Part shown: piece by piece, positions 8,172 to 17,466 of the stretch
Layout: each line of letters begins with the position of its first letter
Numbering within the stretch: the first letter of the stretch is position 1
Origin: an uncultured Polycyclovorans sp.
Lineage (GTDB): Bacteria; Pseudomonadota; Gammaproteobacteria; Nevskiales; Nevskiaceae
Direction of reading: 5' to 3'
Assembly (NCBI GenBank): GCA_936928855.1
Contig: CAKZHZ010000055.1
Coordinates: 1-51,156, forward strand
DNA length: 51,156 nucleotides
Made by a program: the position numbers and the translations under genes
The notes under the pieces: model-generated
Told to the model about the DNA's origin: nothing
The model's database searches: none
The model's input: only the letters and a program-made list of their open reading frames with translations

Positions 8172-10439
8172 ATGCGCGAGCCAGGATTTCGAACGGGAAG
8201 ATTGATCGGCGTGCTGTTGCTCGCCGCCGGCCCGCTGCATGCAGGGGATGACGACGCGGTGTCGACGATTCCGGTGGCGCCCCTGCGCGCGGACGGCGAT
8301 CCGGCAGCGACGGCGGCGGAGCCCTTGCGAATGGAGGCCCTGGTGGTGACGGGGGAATTGCTGACCCGCGCCGCCGAGCACACCATCAGCAGTGTCGCCG
8401 TGCACGATGGCGCGGAGATCGAGCGCAGCACCGCCCGTGATGTGTATGACGTGCTGCGTGCCACGCCCAACGCCGGCCTGGAGGACAGCGACTACGGTTT
8501 CGGTGGCATGACCCTGCGCGGTATCGGCAGTTATGGCGCCAGCGGTGCAGGTGCGTATGCCTCCTACGGCACCACCAATGTCGTGGTGCTGGATGGCGTG
8601 GGCCTGCCGCGTTCGGCCCTGAGCTACGCCGACCTGTCCGCCTTTGATCTCGATACCGTCGAGGTCTTTCGCGGCCCCCAGTCCACCAGCCAGGGGCGCA
8701 ATGCCATGGGCGGTGCGGTGGTGATCAACAGTGTGGCGCCGGAACCCTTTCCCACCCTCGGGGGCTCGTTTCGTGGGCGGCTGGGCGGTGGTGACCATGG
8801 CAGCCGCCAGTCCGCGGGCGCGGCGGAAGTGACCCTGTGGCCGGACCGGCTGGCGCTGCGCGGGGTCTACGATGACCGCCGTGACGATGGCGACGTCACC
8901 AATGTCACGCGCGGCGAGCGCGACGCGGCGCGGCGTGACAGCCGCAGCATGCGCTTGCGCGGACGACTGCGGCCGGGCGGCTTCGACAGCCGCTACGACC
9001 TGCTGTTCAGCGTTGCCGATATCGAGCAGTACCGGGGCAGCCGCTATGTGCAACTGGCGCATGAGCACGACCGCCAGGCCTTGAACGATCAGCCGCAGGA
9101 TTTCGAGAACCACTCGCAGCTCTACACCCTGGATCAGCGGCTGGACCTCGGCGGCGACTGGACGCTGCGCGCGGTCAGCGCCTGGTTCCGATCCAACACC
9201 TTGAGCCGTTTCGATATCGACTACGACCGTGAAGACGGCAGCGCGACGATCCAGCGGGAGGATTCCGACGGTTTTTCGCAGGAGCTGCGGTTGAGCTATG
9301 CCGGCACCCGGGTGCGCGGCACGGTGGGGGCTTACTTCTACGACGAGTCCAACCGCGACCACAGCGACGGCTACCTGGATATCAGCTACTTCCTCGGATC
9401 GGTTGGTCTCTGCGGCGTGCCTCTGCTGTGTGATGCGCCGCTGGGCAAGATTGTCTATGCCTCCGGCCTGCCATCGGAAGTCCGGGACATGGCGGTCTTC
9501 GGCGAACTGGACTGGGCGGCGACCGAGCGTTTGACGCTCACCGCCGGCCTGCGTGCCGACCGTGAAGAGAACCGCCGCGTGTTCGAGACCGCTTACAGCG
9601 GCGATTCACTGGTGGCCGATGTGCTGGTGGCTACGCTGCGTGGAACGGTGCTGCCGGCGGACGGCGATGTGCCGGTGTCGCGGCGCTTTTCGGAGGTGCT
9701 GCCCAAGTTGGCCGCCCGCTACGAGGTGGTCGATCGCTGGTTTCTGGGCGCCGCCTACGCTGAGGGCTATCGCCCCGGCGGCGATGGCTACAACCAGGTG
9801 TCCGGGCGCTATTTCAGTTTCGATTCCGAGCGGACGCGCAACGCCGAGCTGTCACTGAAGGGGCGCCATGACCCCTGGCGCCTGCAGGCGGCCCTGAACC
9901 TGTTTCACACCTGGTGGGATGACATGCAGGTGCAGGGCGGCGAGGGCATCGACAACTACATGGAGAATGCGGGGAGCGCGACCCTTCGGGGTGGCGAGCT
10001 GGAGCTTCGATGGCAGGCCCTGGCCCCGCTGCGGCTGGTCGGCGGCGTCGGCATCACCCGAGGGCGGTTCGACCGCTACATCAGCACCGAGGGCGAGGAT
10101 TTTGCCGGCCATCGTCTGCCCAAGGCGCCGGCCTACACCGGAATGCTGGCGTTGGAATGGATGCCCCTGCCCGGCCTGATGGTCCGTCCCGACATGGTCT
10201 GGGTGGGTGATACCCCGGCCAACGCCGACAACAACCCTGTGCATCGGCTGCCGGCCTATCAGCTGCTCAATCTGGCCGTGCGCTGGCAGTTCGGGCGGGT
10301 CGGCCTGTTCTTTGCCGGCACCAACCTTGCCGATACGCACTATCGTCGGGATGCCAACAATTTCGGCAGTGCCGGGTACGACGTCGTCAGCCTCGGAGAG
10401 CGCCGGCGCTTGAGTGGTGGTCTTGAATTCACGTTCTGA
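8172..10439 (+). CDS. TonB-dependent receptor
   Basis: A 755-residue outer-membrane receptor three bases after the previous one. Residues 1-24 form a signal peptide ending LHAGDD, and EALVVTGELL supplies a TonB box. The plug shows VEVFRGPQSTSQGRNAMGGAVVI, shortened here to its core FRGPQSTSQGRNAMGGA. The barrel ends in GGLEFTF with a terminal Phe. It belongs to the general receptor family rather than the siderophore subfamily of the first receptor; ligand unknown. No strong ribosome binding site is visible in the three-base gap, so translation is probably coupled. Confidence 0.88.
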   Translation: MREPGFRTGRLIGVLLLAAGPLHAGDDDAVSTIPVAPLRADGDPAATAAEPLRMEALVVTGELLTRAAEHTISSVAVHDGAEIERSTARDVYDVLRATPNAGLEDSDYGFGGMTLRGIGSYGASGAGAYASYGTTNVVVLDGVGLPRSALSYADLSAFDLDTVEVFRGPQSTSQGRNAMGGAVVINSVAPEPFPTLGGSFRGRLGGGDHGSRQSAGAAEVTLWPDRLALRGVYDDRRDDGDVTNVTRGERDAARRDSRSMRLRGRLRPGGFDSRYDLLFSVADIEQYRGSRYVQLAHEHDRQALNDQPQDFENHSQLYTLDQRLDLGGDWTLRAVSAWFRSNTLSRFDIDYDREDGSATIQREDSDGFSQELRLSYAGTRVRGTVGAYFYDESNRDHSDGYLDISYFLGSVGLCGVPLLCDAPLGKIVYASGLPSEVRDMAVFGELDWAATERLTLTAGLRADREENRRVFETAYSGDSLVADVLVATLRGTVLPADGDVPVSRRFSEVLPKLAARYEVVDRWFLGAAYAEGYRPGGDGYNQVSGRYFSFDSERTRNAELSLKGRHDPWRLQAALNLFHTWWDDMQVQGGEGIDNYMENAGSATLRGGELELRWQALAPLRLVGGVGITRGRFDRYISTEGEDFAGHRLPKAPAYTGMLALEWMPLPGLMVRPDMVWVGDTPANADNNPVHRLPAYQLLNLAVRWQFGRVGLFFAGTNLADTHYRRDANNFGSAGYDVVSLGERRRLSGGLEFTF

Positions 10440-10452
10440 GACGGAGAGGGTC

Positions 10453-11463
10453 ATGACGGATTCATGCATCCGGGATGTCGAAACGCTGGAGGCGGTGGTC
10501 GGCAAGGTGCCGGGGCCGCTGGACCTGAAAGTGATGGATCACCTCGATGACAGCGCGCAGCGATGGCTGGGCCTGTCGCCGCTGCTGTTCGTGTCTTTTG
10601 GAAGCGGTGCGCGCATCGGCATCACCCTGGGCAGTGGCGCACCCGGCTTTGTCTCGGCGACGGATCCGAAGCGTTTGCGGATTCCCGTGGCGTCACTGGA
10701 CGATGCCGTGCTGGCGCAGCCCGGGGATGGCTGCGGCACCCTGATGCTGTTGCCGGGGGTGCCGGAGACACTGCGGGTGAACGGGCGTGTCGCGGCGATC
10801 GACAACGGCGTCATCGAGCTGGCGGTGGACGAGTGCTACCTGCACTGTGCCAAGGCGCTGATCCGCTCCGAGTTCTGGGCGGCCGCCCCACGTGCCGGGG
10901 TGCCGCACGAGACGGCGGCCTTTCTGGCCGAGACGCGGTTCATGGCGCTCGCCACCCTCGATGCCGACGGGCGTGCCGACGTCAGCCCCAAGGGCGACCC
11001 TGCGGGGGCGCTGCTGCAGCAGCACGAGGGTGCGGTCTGGTATCCCGACCGGCCGGGCAACCGTCGCGTGGACAGTTTTCGCAACCTGCTGACGCAGCCC
11101 CGCCTGGCGGCGCTGGCGCTGATTCCGGGCACGCACCGCGTTGCCGTGCTGGGCGGCCACGCGACGATCACCACGGGCGAAACCATGCGTCAGGCGTTCA
11201 GCGTGCGCGAGCGTGTGCCGAAGATCGTGACCCGCGTCGACACGCCGACGCTGGTATTGCGTGACAGCGCCGCGTTGGCACGACTGGCCCCCTGGCCCCT
11301 CACCACCCCACCCGCCGATATCGACGCGGCGGCGATGTTCGTGGCCCATGTCCGGCAGAGTACCGCCCGCGGTGTGCAGGCCAGCCTGGCGCGTGCGGCC
11401 CTGAAGGTGCCGGGCGTGATGCAGAAGGGCCTCGACCATGACTATCGCAACAACCTCTATTGA
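10453..11463 (+). CDS. Two-half split-barrel (pyridoxamine-phosphate-oxidase-like) flavoprotein
   Basis: A 336-residue protein starting at ATG 10453 after a GGAGAGGG site. The second half carries FMN-site motifs of the PPOX-like DR_2398/MSMEG family: DVSPKGDPAG (176-185) and YPDRPGNRRVDSFRNLL (197-213). The first half carries the other end of the same family pattern: ETLRVNGRV (105-113) and YLHCAKALIRSEFW (129-142). The flavin motif of the first half is degenerate, and the second half lacks the HCAKALIRS block. This looks like an internal duplication with complementary loss. It lies between receptor genes, which suggests a cytoplasmic flavin-dependent step on an imported iron chelate or haem. 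No substrate can be read from sequence. Confidence 0.75.
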   Translation: MTDSCIRDVETLEAVVGKVPGPLDLKVMDHLDDSAQRWLGLSPLLFVSFGSGARIGITLGSGAPGFVSATDPKRLRIPVASLDDAVLAQPGDGCGTLMLLPGVPETLRVNGRVAAIDNGVIELAVDECYLHCAKALIRSEFWAAAPRAGVPHETAAFLAETRFMALATLDADGRADVSPKGDPAGALLQQHEGAVWYPDRPGNRRVDSFRNLLTQPRLAALALIPGTHRVAVLGGHATITTGETMRQAFSVRERVPKIVTRVDTPTLVLRDSAALARLAPWPLTTPPADIDAAAMFVAHVRQSTARGVQASLARAALKVPGVMQKGLDHDYRNNLY

Positions 11464-11488
11464 GCCCCGACAAGCAGGTTTACCTCTC

Positions 11489-13771
11489 ATGACGCGTTTC
11501 CGCTGGACCCTGTTGAACCTGATGCTGGGCGGACTGCTGATGCCGTTGATGGCGGCGCATGCGGCATCGTCGGCTTCGGAGGGCGACCCCGAGGCCGCGG
11601 CCGAGCTGGAGGTGATTCCCTTGGCGGATCCCCAGGCGGATGCGTCGGCATCCCAGGCGCTCTCGGCACAGCCCCTGCTGCTGGCGCCGATCGTCGTCAC
11701 CGGCGAGAAGCTCGCGCGGGATCTGCAGGATCTCGGCACCAGCGCCCAGGTGCTGCTGTCCGAGGACATCGAGACCACGGCGATGGACGATGTCTACGAC
11801 GCCTTCCAGCGCACCGCCAACGTCAATGCCAATACCTCGAAACTGGGCGGCTTCGGCGGCTTCGTCATTCGCGGCATTTCCGACACCGGGGTCTCCGACG
11901 CTTCGGTGGGCTCGCTGGCGCCATTGGCCAGCATCCTGGTCGACGGGGTGCCGCTGTCGATTGCGGGCGCCCGTGCCGGTCCGCTGGACTTCTGGGATAT
12001 CGACACGGTGGAGGTGCTGCGTGGACCGCAGTCCACCAATCAGGGGCAGGGGGCCCTGGCGGGGGCGATTCTGCTCAACACACGTGACCCGGATGAACAC
12101 TTCAATGTGCGCGGCCGGGTGCGGCGCGGCGAATACGGGCACGCGCAGTATGCCGCCGCCATTGGGACGCCGCTGGGCGCGGGCTTCGCGATCCGTGGCG
12201 CGATTCAGCGCAGCGAGGCCGACAACGCCGCCGAGAACCTGACCCGGCAGGAACCGGCCAACGCGCAGGAGTCGAACAACGCCCGCATCAAACTGGGCTG
12301 GCAAGGCGTTTCCGCCTTGTCCCCGTCGGTGTTGCTGCGCTACACCCGCGCCGATGCCTTCAGGGGGCAGGGGCAGCTTACGGGCGACCCGCGGGATCGG
12401 CAGACCGTCGCCAACGATCCGGAAACCCTGGAATCCGAATCCGAGCTGCTGAGCCTTCGCAGCCGGTTTCATCTGTCGGAGCGGTGGTCGCTGGATGTGA
12501 TCAGCGGTTTCGCACAGACCGATCTGCGCAGTGACGACGACTACAACTACAGCGCGGAGTCCGACGGCGTGATCATCAATACCAGCGATGATCGCAGCCT
12601 CACGCAGGAGCTGCGGCTCAACTTCGAGGCAGTGACATTGTTCGGGCGCAACGCGCGGGGGGTTATCGGCCTGTACGGCGCGCACCTGGATACCGACAGC
12701 ACGCTGCAGGTGATCGACGGCAATGTCACGGGCGGGGTGCCGGTGAACGCCTATATCGATATCGATTCGGACATCGATCAGCAGCGGCGCGGCTGGGCCG
12801 CCTTTGGCGAGGTGGATTGGGATGTGGCGCAGGACTGGACCCTGACGCTGGGGCTGCGGGTGGATCGGGAGTCGCTGGACTTCGGCTACGTGTCGGATGC
12901 CTCGCTGTCGATTCTGCAGGACGACGACTCCTTGCTGGGGGGTCTCATCGCCGAGCTGATCAGCAACGTCCTCGGGCCGCAGCTGGGCGTGCCGGCCGAC
13001 GCCGCGGGCGCCGGCAGCAGTGAGGCCACCGCCGTGCTGCCCAAGCTGGGGCTGCGCTGGCGCATCAGTGACACCCTGACGATGGGGGTGCTGGCCCAGC
13101 GTGCCTATCGCGCCGGCGGGCTGTCGGTGAACTTCGTGCGGGGCGACTTCGTCGAGTTCGATCCGGAATTCACCACCACCGGTGAACTGTTCGTGCGCAG
13201 TGAGCTGTGGGATCGTCGCCTGCGCCTGCGCGGCAACCTCTACTACACCGACTGGCGGGACCAGCAGGTGGCCGTGCAGCTGTCTGATGACCCCAACGAT
13301 GCGCAGACCGAGAACGCCGGGCGTTCGCGCTTGTACGGCGCCGAACTGGAGCTCGACACCGCGTCCTGGAAGGGCTTTCGGGGGTTCGCATCGCTGGGCT
13401 ATGCCCACACCGAATTCCTGCGCTTCGACAGCACCGGCGGGGACTTCAGCGGCAATCGCTTTCCCAGCGCGCCGCGACGGCAGGGGGGCGCCGGCCTGCT
13501 CTGGGAGGCCGGCGCACTCGGGCCTTACGCGCAGGTCGACGTCAACCATGTCGACCGCACGTTCCGGCGTCCCGACAATGATCCGCAACAGACCTCCGAT
13601 GCCTACACCCTGCTCAACGGCCGTGCCGGCTGGCGTTTCCGACACTTCGAGCTGTACGTGATCGGCCGCAATCTGAGTGATCGTTTCTATGTGACGCAGC
13701 GGTCCTTCGGTGCCTTCATGGCCGGTGAGCCGCGCACCGTGATCGGCGGCGTCGAGTTCGACTGGGAGTGA
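11489..13771 (+). CDS. TonB-dependent receptor
   Basis: A 760-residue outer-membrane receptor. I chose ATG 11489 because it gives a signal peptide (basic MTRFRW, hydrophobic core, AAHAASS cleavage region). The earlier in-frame ATG at 11438 lies inside the flavoprotein gene and adds a non-hydrophobic leader. LLAPIVVTGEK is the TonB box region; the plug contains FVIRGI and VLRGPQSTNQGQGALAGAI. The protein ends VEFDWE, so the usual terminal aromatic residue is followed by Glu, slightly atypical. Its plug resembles that of the second receptor more than the first. Ligand unknown. Confidence 0.87.
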   Translation: MTRFRWTLLNLMLGGLLMPLMAAHAASSASEGDPEAAAELEVIPLADPQADASASQALSAQPLLLAPIVVTGEKLARDLQDLGTSAQVLLSEDIETTAMDDVYDAFQRTANVNANTSKLGGFGGFVIRGISDTGVSDASVGSLAPLASILVDGVPLSIAGARAGPLDFWDIDTVEVLRGPQSTNQGQGALAGAILLNTRDPDEHFNVRGRVRRGEYGHAQYAAAIGTPLGAGFAIRGAIQRSEADNAAENLTRQEPANAQESNNARIKLGWQGVSALSPSVLLRYTRADAFRGQGQLTGDPRDRQTVANDPETLESESELLSLRSRFHLSERWSLDVISGFAQTDLRSDDDYNYSAESDGVIINTSDDRSLTQELRLNFEAVTLFGRNARGVIGLYGAHLDTDSTLQVIDGNVTGGVPVNAYIDIDSDIDQQRRGWAAFGEVDWDVAQDWTLTLGLRVDRESLDFGYVSDASLSILQDDDSLLGGLIAELISNVLGPQLGVPADAAGAGSSEATAVLPKLGLRWRISDTLTMGVLAQRAYRAGGLSVNFVRGDFVEFDPEFTTTGELFVRSELWDRRLRLRGNLYYTDWRDQQVAVQLSDDPNDAQTENAGRSRLYGAELELDTASWKGFRGFASLGYAHTEFLRFDSTGGDFSGNRFPSAPRRQGGAGLLWEAGALGPYAQVDVNHVDRTFRRPDNDPQQTSDAYTLLNGRAGWRFRHFELYVIGRNLSDRFYVTQRSFGAFMAGEPRTVIGGVEFDWE

Positions 13772-13778
13772 TCGCGCC

Positions 13779-14936
13779 ATGAGCACCTCCGCGCCAAGCC
13801 GCTGGTTCCGGGTCAACCTCTGGCTGCACCGCTGGACCAGCCTGATCGCCACGGTGCCGTTCCTGATCCTCTGCCTCACCGGGACAGTGCTGATCTTCCA
13901 TGAGGAGATCGACCACCTGCTGGGTCACGAGCCGGAGGCCCACGCCGCGGTGCCGGAGGTGCAGCGGCCGCTGGCCGAGGCGATCGACGAGGTCAATGCC
14001 CGGTTTCCCGATCAACGGGTGCTGAGCACCAGCTTCGATCCGATCGGGCACCCGGGACTGCAGCTGATCGTCACCGGTCCGGCACTGTCGCGCAGCTTCG
14101 ACGATGCGGTGCTGCGCTTCGTCGACCTCGCCAGCGGCGAGCTGGTGGGCGAGACCGACCCGGCGAAGACGGTCACCGGCTTTCTGCTGGAGCTGCACGC
14201 GCAATGGTTTCTGGGGCCGGTCGGCGAGCTGATCGGTGCCCTGATCGCCCTGCTGGTGCTGATCTCGCTGCTGTCGGGGCTGGTGGTGTACGCGCCCTAC
14301 GTCAAGCGCATCGCCTTCGGCGTGTTGCGCCGCGGTCGTGGCCCGCGACTGTTGCAGCTGGACCTGCACAACCTGATCGGTGCCGTGGTGCTTGGTTGGG
14401 CGCTGGTGGTGACTTTCACCGGCTTTCTGCTGGGCTTCGGCACGGTCGCGCTGGGTATCTGGCAGATGACCGAACTCGCCCCGATGCGCGCGGCGGCGGC
14501 GCAGATGGCGCCGGTCGACCCGCGACAGCCACCGGTGGATGCGGACCGTGCCTATCGCACCGCGACGGAGGCTGCCCCCGAGGGCTGGCAGGTGACGTCA
14601 CTCATCTACCCCGCCACCGATTTCTCGACACCGCGTCACTACACGGCGCTGCTGGCAGGGCGCGAAGGGGTCGACGAGCGCCTGTTCCGGGTCGTCATCA
14701 TCGACGCCCAGACCGGCGAGATCGCACTGGCCCCCGAGGTGCCGTGGTACCTCACGGCCATCTCGCTGTCCGAGCCCCTGCATTTTGGCGACTACGGTGG
14801 CATGGCGCTGAAGATCCTGTGGACCGTCTGCACCTGGCTGACCCTGTTCATCACCGCCAACGGTGCCTGGCTGTGGTGGAACCGACGACGCCGGCGCGGC
14901 GCCCCGGCGCCCGATGTCGTGGGGGTGCGCGCATGA
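13779..14936 (+). CDS. PepSY-associated transmembrane protein
   Basis: A 385-residue inner-membrane protein with about four transmembrane segments: residues 19-42, 145-170, 190-225 and 345-365. N-terminal LWLHRWTSL, the His-rich LHAQWFLGPVGE, LDLHNLIGAVVLGW and LHFGDYGG are characteristic of the PiuB/FegA-like PepSY family found beside siderophore receptors. Members are thought to handle iron-siderophore reduction or transport at the inner membrane. A GGGAG site precedes ATG 13779, eight bases after the receptor stop. Operon position supports a role in the same uptake pathway. Confidence 0.88.
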   Translation: MSTSAPSRWFRVNLWLHRWTSLIATVPFLILCLTGTVLIFHEEIDHLLGHEPEAHAAVPEVQRPLAEAIDEVNARFPDQRVLSTSFDPIGHPGLQLIVTGPALSRSFDDAVLRFVDLASGELVGETDPAKTVTGFLLELHAQWFLGPVGELIGALIALLVLISLLSGLVVYAPYVKRIAFGVLRRGRGPRLLQLDLHNLIGAVVLGWALVVTFTGFLLGFGTVALGIWQMTELAPMRAAAAQMAPVDPRQPPVDADRAYRTATEAAPEGWQVTSLIYPATDFSTPRHYTALLAGREGVDERLFRVVIIDAQTGEIALAPEVPWYLTAISLSEPLHFGDYGGMALKILWTVCTWLTLFITANGAWLWWNRRRRRGAPAPDVVGVRA

Positions 14937-15106
14937 ACCGCCGGCCGATGATCCGGGTGCTGGGGCTGGCCCTGCTGTCGGTTGCGGGCCTGGTCGGCAT
15001 GTTGCTGATCGGCTCGCCGGGTGGCGATGCGGCGGCGCTGCTGCTAGCCGCCGCACCGCTGCTCTACGGCGCCCTGCGCGTCTGGCGTGCCGGCCGCCGC
15101 ACCTAG
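14933..15106 (+). CDS. Small membrane protein of the iron-uptake operon
   Basis: A 57-residue protein overlapping the PepSY gene as ATGA (14933-14936). It has a basic N-terminus, two hydrophobic segments (about residues 9-26 and 32-46) and a basic tail ending AGRRT. The coupled start and the operon position make it likely to be translated. I recognise no family; many PepSY genes are followed by short membrane proteins. Its TAG stop shares a CTAG palindrome with the stop of metE on the other strand. Confidence 0.65.
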   Translation: MNRRPMIRVLGLALLSVAGLVGMLLIGSPGGDAAALLLAAAPLLYGALRVWRAGRRT

Positions 15107-17370
15107 GCCGCCAGCGTCTGACGCGCCGCGCGCGCGGTTTCCACCATGGCCCGCAAGGCGGCCTCGGTTTCCGGCCAGCCGCGGGTCTTGAGGCCGCAGT
15201 CCGGGTTCACCCACAGCCGCTCGGCAGGGAGCACCTTCAGTGCACGTTGCAGCAGGTCGGACATTTCGGCCTGGGCCGGCACACGGGGTGAGTGAATGTC
15301 GTAGAGGCCCGGTCCGATATCGTTGGGATAGCGGAAATCGGCAAAGCCTTCCAGCAGCTTCATCTTGCCGCGTGAGGTTTCGATGGTGATGACGTCGGCG
15401 TCCAGCGCGGCGATGGCGGGCAGGATGTCGTTGAACTCCGAGTAGCACATGTGGGTGTGGATCTGGGTGTCGTCACGCACGCCGGAGGCGGTGATGCGGA
15501 AGGCGCGCACCGCCCAGTCGAGATAGGCCGGCCAGTCGGCCTGCCGCAGTGGCAGGCCTTCGCGGAGGGTCGGCTCGTCGATCTGGATCACGCGGATGCC
15601 GGCGGCTTCCAGGTCCGTTACTTCGTCGCGCAGGGCGAGTGCCAGTTGCAGCGCCACCGCCTGTCGCGGCAGGTCGTCGCGCACGAAACTCCAGAACAGC
15701 ATGGTCAGCGGGCCGCTGAGCATGCCCTTCATCGGCTTGTCGGTGAGACTCTGTGCATAGCGGGACCATTCCACCGTCATCGCCCGGGGCCGGGACACAT
15801 CGCCGTAGATGACCGGGGGTTTGACGCAGCGCGAGCCGTAGCTCTGCACCCAGCCGAAGCGAGTGAAGGCATAGCCGTCGAGCTGTTCGCCGAAGTACTC
15901 GACCATGTCGTTGCGTTCGGGCTCGCCGTGCACCAGCACGTCCAGGCCCAGGGCCTGCTGGCGCGCCACCACGTCGCGGATCTCGGCCTGCATGGCCGCG
16001 ACATAGTCGGACTCGCTGATGCGGCCGGCCTTGAAGGCGGCCCGTGTGGCGCGGATCCCGGCGGTCTGCGGAAAGGAGCCGATGGTGGTGGTGGGCAGCG
16101 GCGGCAGGTTCAGCCGCGCCTGCTGGGCGGCGATGCGGACGGGGAAGGACGACTGACGGCGGGTGTCGGCGTCGGTCAGCGCGGCGACCCGTTCGCGCAC
16201 GGTGGCCACCTGTGTGCTGGGCGCCGTGCGGCGATCCTCGAGGGCCTTGGCGGCGGCGTACAGCGCCGGCCACACCGCAGCCTCGCCTTCATCCAGCGCG
16301 CGCTTGAGCGTGTTCAGCTCGTCCAGCTTCTGGTTGGCGAAGGCCATCCAGGCCTTGAGGCGCGGGTCAAGCTGGTCCTCCTGGTCGAGATCATGCGGCA
16401 CGTGCAGCAGGGAGCAGGAGGCGGACAGCCACAGCCGCGCGCCGAGCTGCGCCTTCAGCGGGTGGAGTCGGGCGAGTGCGCGGGTGAGGTCGGTACGCCA
16501 CAGGTTGCGGCCGTCGACCACCCCCAGGGAGAGCACCCGGTCGGTCGGCCATTCGGCAAGGAAGGTGTCGAGCTGGGCGGGGTCGCGCACCAGGTCCAGA
16601 TGCAGGCCGGCGACCGGCAGCGCGGCGAGGCGGGTGGCATGGGCCCCGACGCCACCGAAGTAGGTGGCCAGCAGGATCGGGGGTGCCGCCGGGGCCAGTT
16701 CGCGGTAGACCACGGGCAGGGCCGCGAGCCACTCGGACGGCAGGTCCAGCGACAGGATGGGCTCGTCCAGCTGCAGCCAGGCCACGCCACGGGCCTTCAG
16801 CGCTTCGGCGACGGCGTAGTAGACGTTGAGCAGGGGCGACAGCAGGTCCAGCTTGTTGAAGCCGGCAGGGGCGCTGGCCAGCCACAGCCAGGTCAGCGGG
16901 CCGGGCAGCACCACCTTGACCGGATGGCCGGCGGCGAGTGCCTCGTCCACGTCCGGAAACAGCCAGTCGCGGTTGAGCTGGAAGCGGGTGTCCGCCGACA
17001 GTTCCGGGACCAGGTAGTGGTAGTTGGTGTCGAACCACTTCTTCATGGCCAGTGCCGGCTGCGAGGGGGTGCCGCGGGCCATGGCGAAGTAGCCGGCGAG
17101 ATCCACCCGTTCGCCCAGACCAAAGCGCGCCGGCGCTGCCGAGCACAGCGCGGTGACGGTGTGCAGGTGGTCGTACCAGGCGAAGTCGCCGACGCTCACG
17201 TAGTCCAGTCCGGCGGCCCGCTGCAGGCCCCAGTGACGGGCGCGCAGTTCGCGCCCCACGGCCTGCAGGCCGTCGGCGTCGAGGGCGCCGCGCCAGTGGT
17301 CCTCCAGCGCGCGCTTGAGTTCACGGTGGGCGCCGATGCGGGGGAAGCCGAGGAGGTGGGTGGTGGTCAT
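15103..17370 (-). CDS. metE: Cobalamin-independent methionine synthase
   Basis: A 755-residue enzyme of standard MetE length that transfers a methyl group from methyltetrahydropteroyl-triglutamate to homocysteine. The N-terminal GFPRIGAHRELK is the family signature. Zinc ligands are in place in the C-terminal barrel: His640 and Cys642 (HTHMCYSEF), Glu664 (TIETSRGK) and Cys725 (NPDCGLKTRGW). It is divergent from metR with a 96-base AT-rich intergenic region. It has no B12 riboswitch of its own, unlike many metE genes. Its end overlaps the small membrane protein gene by four bases in a convergent arrangement. Confidence 0.97.
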   Translation of the reverse strand: MTTTHLLGFPRIGAHRELKRALEDHWRGALDADGLQAVGRELRARHWGLQRAAGLDYVSVGDFAWYDHLHTVTALCSAAPARFGLGERVDLAGYFAMARGTPSQPALAMKKWFDTNYHYLVPELSADTRFQLNRDWLFPDVDEALAAGHPVKVVLPGPLTWLWLASAPAGFNKLDLLSPLLNVYYAVAEALKARGVAWLQLDEPILSLDLPSEWLAALPVVYRELAPAAPPILLATYFGGVGAHATRLAALPVAGLHLDLVRDPAQLDTFLAEWPTDRVLSLGVVDGRNLWRTDLTRALARLHPLKAQLGARLWLSASCSLLHVPHDLDQEDQLDPRLKAWMAFANQKLDELNTLKRALDEGEAAVWPALYAAAKALEDRRTAPSTQVATVRERVAALTDADTRRQSSFPVRIAAQQARLNLPPLPTTTIGSFPQTAGIRATRAAFKAGRISESDYVAAMQAEIRDVVARQQALGLDVLVHGEPERNDMVEYFGEQLDGYAFTRFGWVQSYGSRCVKPPVIYGDVSRPRAMTVEWSRYAQSLTDKPMKGMLSGPLTMLFWSFVRDDLPRQAVALQLALALRDEVTDLEAAGIRVIQIDEPTLREGLPLRQADWPAYLDWAVRAFRITASGVRDDTQIHTHMCYSEFNDILPAIAALDADVITIETSRGKMKLLEGFADFRYPNDIGPGLYDIHSPRVPAQAEMSDLLQRALKVLPAERLWVNPDCGLKTRGWPETEAALRAMVETARAARQTLAA

Positions 17371-17466
17371 GGCCGGGTCCGGGTGTCGATGCAGGGGCCG
17401 GCATGGTCAGGGCTGACGATATATTATTCAATCTCAAAGTTTTTACATTTTTCATGAGATTTATTC
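17371..17466. promoter_or_regulatory. metE-metR divergent promoter region with MetR-like site
   Basis: This short region is strikingly AT-rich for the genome (17417-17466). TGAGATTTATTCA at 17455-17467 matches the MetR operator TGAA-N5-TTCA with one mismatch and overlaps the metR start codon, which fits autoregulation. A second half-site-like TTCA is at about 17427-17430. Promoter boxes for either gene cannot be assigned with confidence. Confidence 0.55.

Noticed and set aside
7161..9362. Long minus-strand frame opposite the first two receptors
   Set aside because: Shadow frame; His/Gln/Arg-rich with no domain, opposite unmistakable receptor motifs. The same applies to 11480-13879.
15451..17457. 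Long plus-strand frame opposite metE
   Set aside because: Antisense shadow; metE zinc ligands and length are exact on the minus strand.
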